DNA of 5,897 nucleotides from Sphingobacteriia bacterium (GTDB taxonomy: Bacteria > Bacteroidota > Bacteroidia > Chitinophagales > Chitinophagaceae): contig RDYY01000219.1 in NCBI GenBank assembly GCA_004293505.1, forward strand, positions 1 through 5,897. Reading direction: 5' to 3'. Shown here one piece after another: positions 5,692 to 5,897 of this stretch. Under the pieces are notes generated by a model. It searched no databases and had not been told where the DNA came from. It saw only the letters and a program-made list of their open reading frames with translations. The translations under genes and the position numbers were made by a program. The stretch's first letter is position 1. Each line of letters begins with the position of its first letter.

Positions 5692-5897
5692 ATGACCACC
5701 AACGCCGAAAATCTTTTTCAAGCCATCATTTCCCACGCCAAAGAATATGGTTTTGTGTTTCCCAGTAGTGAGATCTATGATGGCCTGAGTGCTGTGTACG
5801 ATTATGGTCCCCATGGTGCAGAATTAAAGAAAAACATCCGTGACCATTGGTGGAAGGCCATGACCCAATTGAATGAAAACATTGTGGGCATTGACGC
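5692..5897 (+). CDS. glyS: Glycyl-tRNA synthetase, eukaryote-type single chain (5' part)
   Basis: The frame is open from ATG 5692 to the right edge (68 codons and two bases), giving MTTNAENLFQAIISHAKEYG and then FVFPSSEIYDGLSAVYDYGP and ENIVGIDA. FVFPSSEIY.GL..VYDYGP.G.ELK and WWKAM.QLNENIVGIDA are the hallmark N-terminal motif 1 region of the alpha2 class II glycyl-tRNA synthetase, used by eukaryotes, archaea and several bacterial phyla including Bacteroidota, as opposed to the two-subunit GlyQ/GlyS form. The enzyme charges tRNA(Gly) in the cytoplasm using ATP. The rest, including motifs 2 and 3 and the anticodon-binding domain, lies outside the window. The start is supported by the family N-terminus and by a strong promoter directly upstream. 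It is divergent from the aminopeptidase gene. Confidence 0.96.
   Translation, partial: MTTNAENLFQAIISHAKEYGFVFPSSEIYDGLSAVYDYGPHGAELKKNIRDHWWKAMTQLNENIVGID

Overview
The window reads as ordinary chromosomal DNA of a member of the Bacteroidota, with base composition near 50% G+C apart from one AT-rich gene. The evidence is a textbook Bacteroidota promoter (TTG-N19-TAnnTTTG) in front of glyS, start codons without clear Shine-Dalgarno sequences, a small signal-peptide plus DUF4190-like protein of a kind common in this phylum, and a eukaryote-type single-chain glycyl-tRNA synthetase. The exact genus cannot be named from sequence alone; the heavy use of TTG for leucine would fit a Saprospiria or Chitinophagia relative, but that is a guess.

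Layout. Positions 1-2876 hold a minus-strand cluster, transcribed from right to left: an MbnP-like copper-binding secreted protein (2142-2876), a di-heme MauG/MbnH-type peroxidase overlapping it by the 4 bases ATGA (1075-2145), and 42 bases further on a multi-spanning polysaccharide flippase-like protein that runs off the left edge (1-1032). Divergent from mbnP after only 29 bases is dtd, the D-aminoacyl-tRNA deacylase (2906-3361). It converges on a small AT-rich gene (3405-3863, minus) encoding a secreted or membrane DUF4190-like protein; the 43-base gap carries two hairpins that look like terminators, one for each direction. A MazG-like nucleotide pyrophosphohydrolase (3915-4241, plus) follows divergently and converges on a secreted Xaa-Pro aminopeptidase gene (4255-5615, minus). 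A divergent 76-base gap then leads to glyS (5692 to the right edge).

The two observations most worth attention are these. First, the mbnP/mbnH pair: in the best-studied relatives the peroxidase oxidises a tryptophan of the partner to kynurenine to build a copper site, and here the pair stands alone without a methanobactin precursor or biosynthesis gene in view. Second, the aminopeptidase gene is broken close to its 3' end. The last 46 codons are intact but lie in another frame, and a conserved segment carrying one metal-ligand glutamate is missing, which is best explained by a deletion of about 25 or 28 bases.

The remaining genes are housekeeping: translation quality control (dtd), nucleotide-pool cleaning (mazG-like) and glycine charging (glyS). 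No RNA gene, CRISPR array, insertion sequence or phage gene is visible, and no stretch longer than 300 bases is without a gene. I did not find a clearly new multi-gene system.
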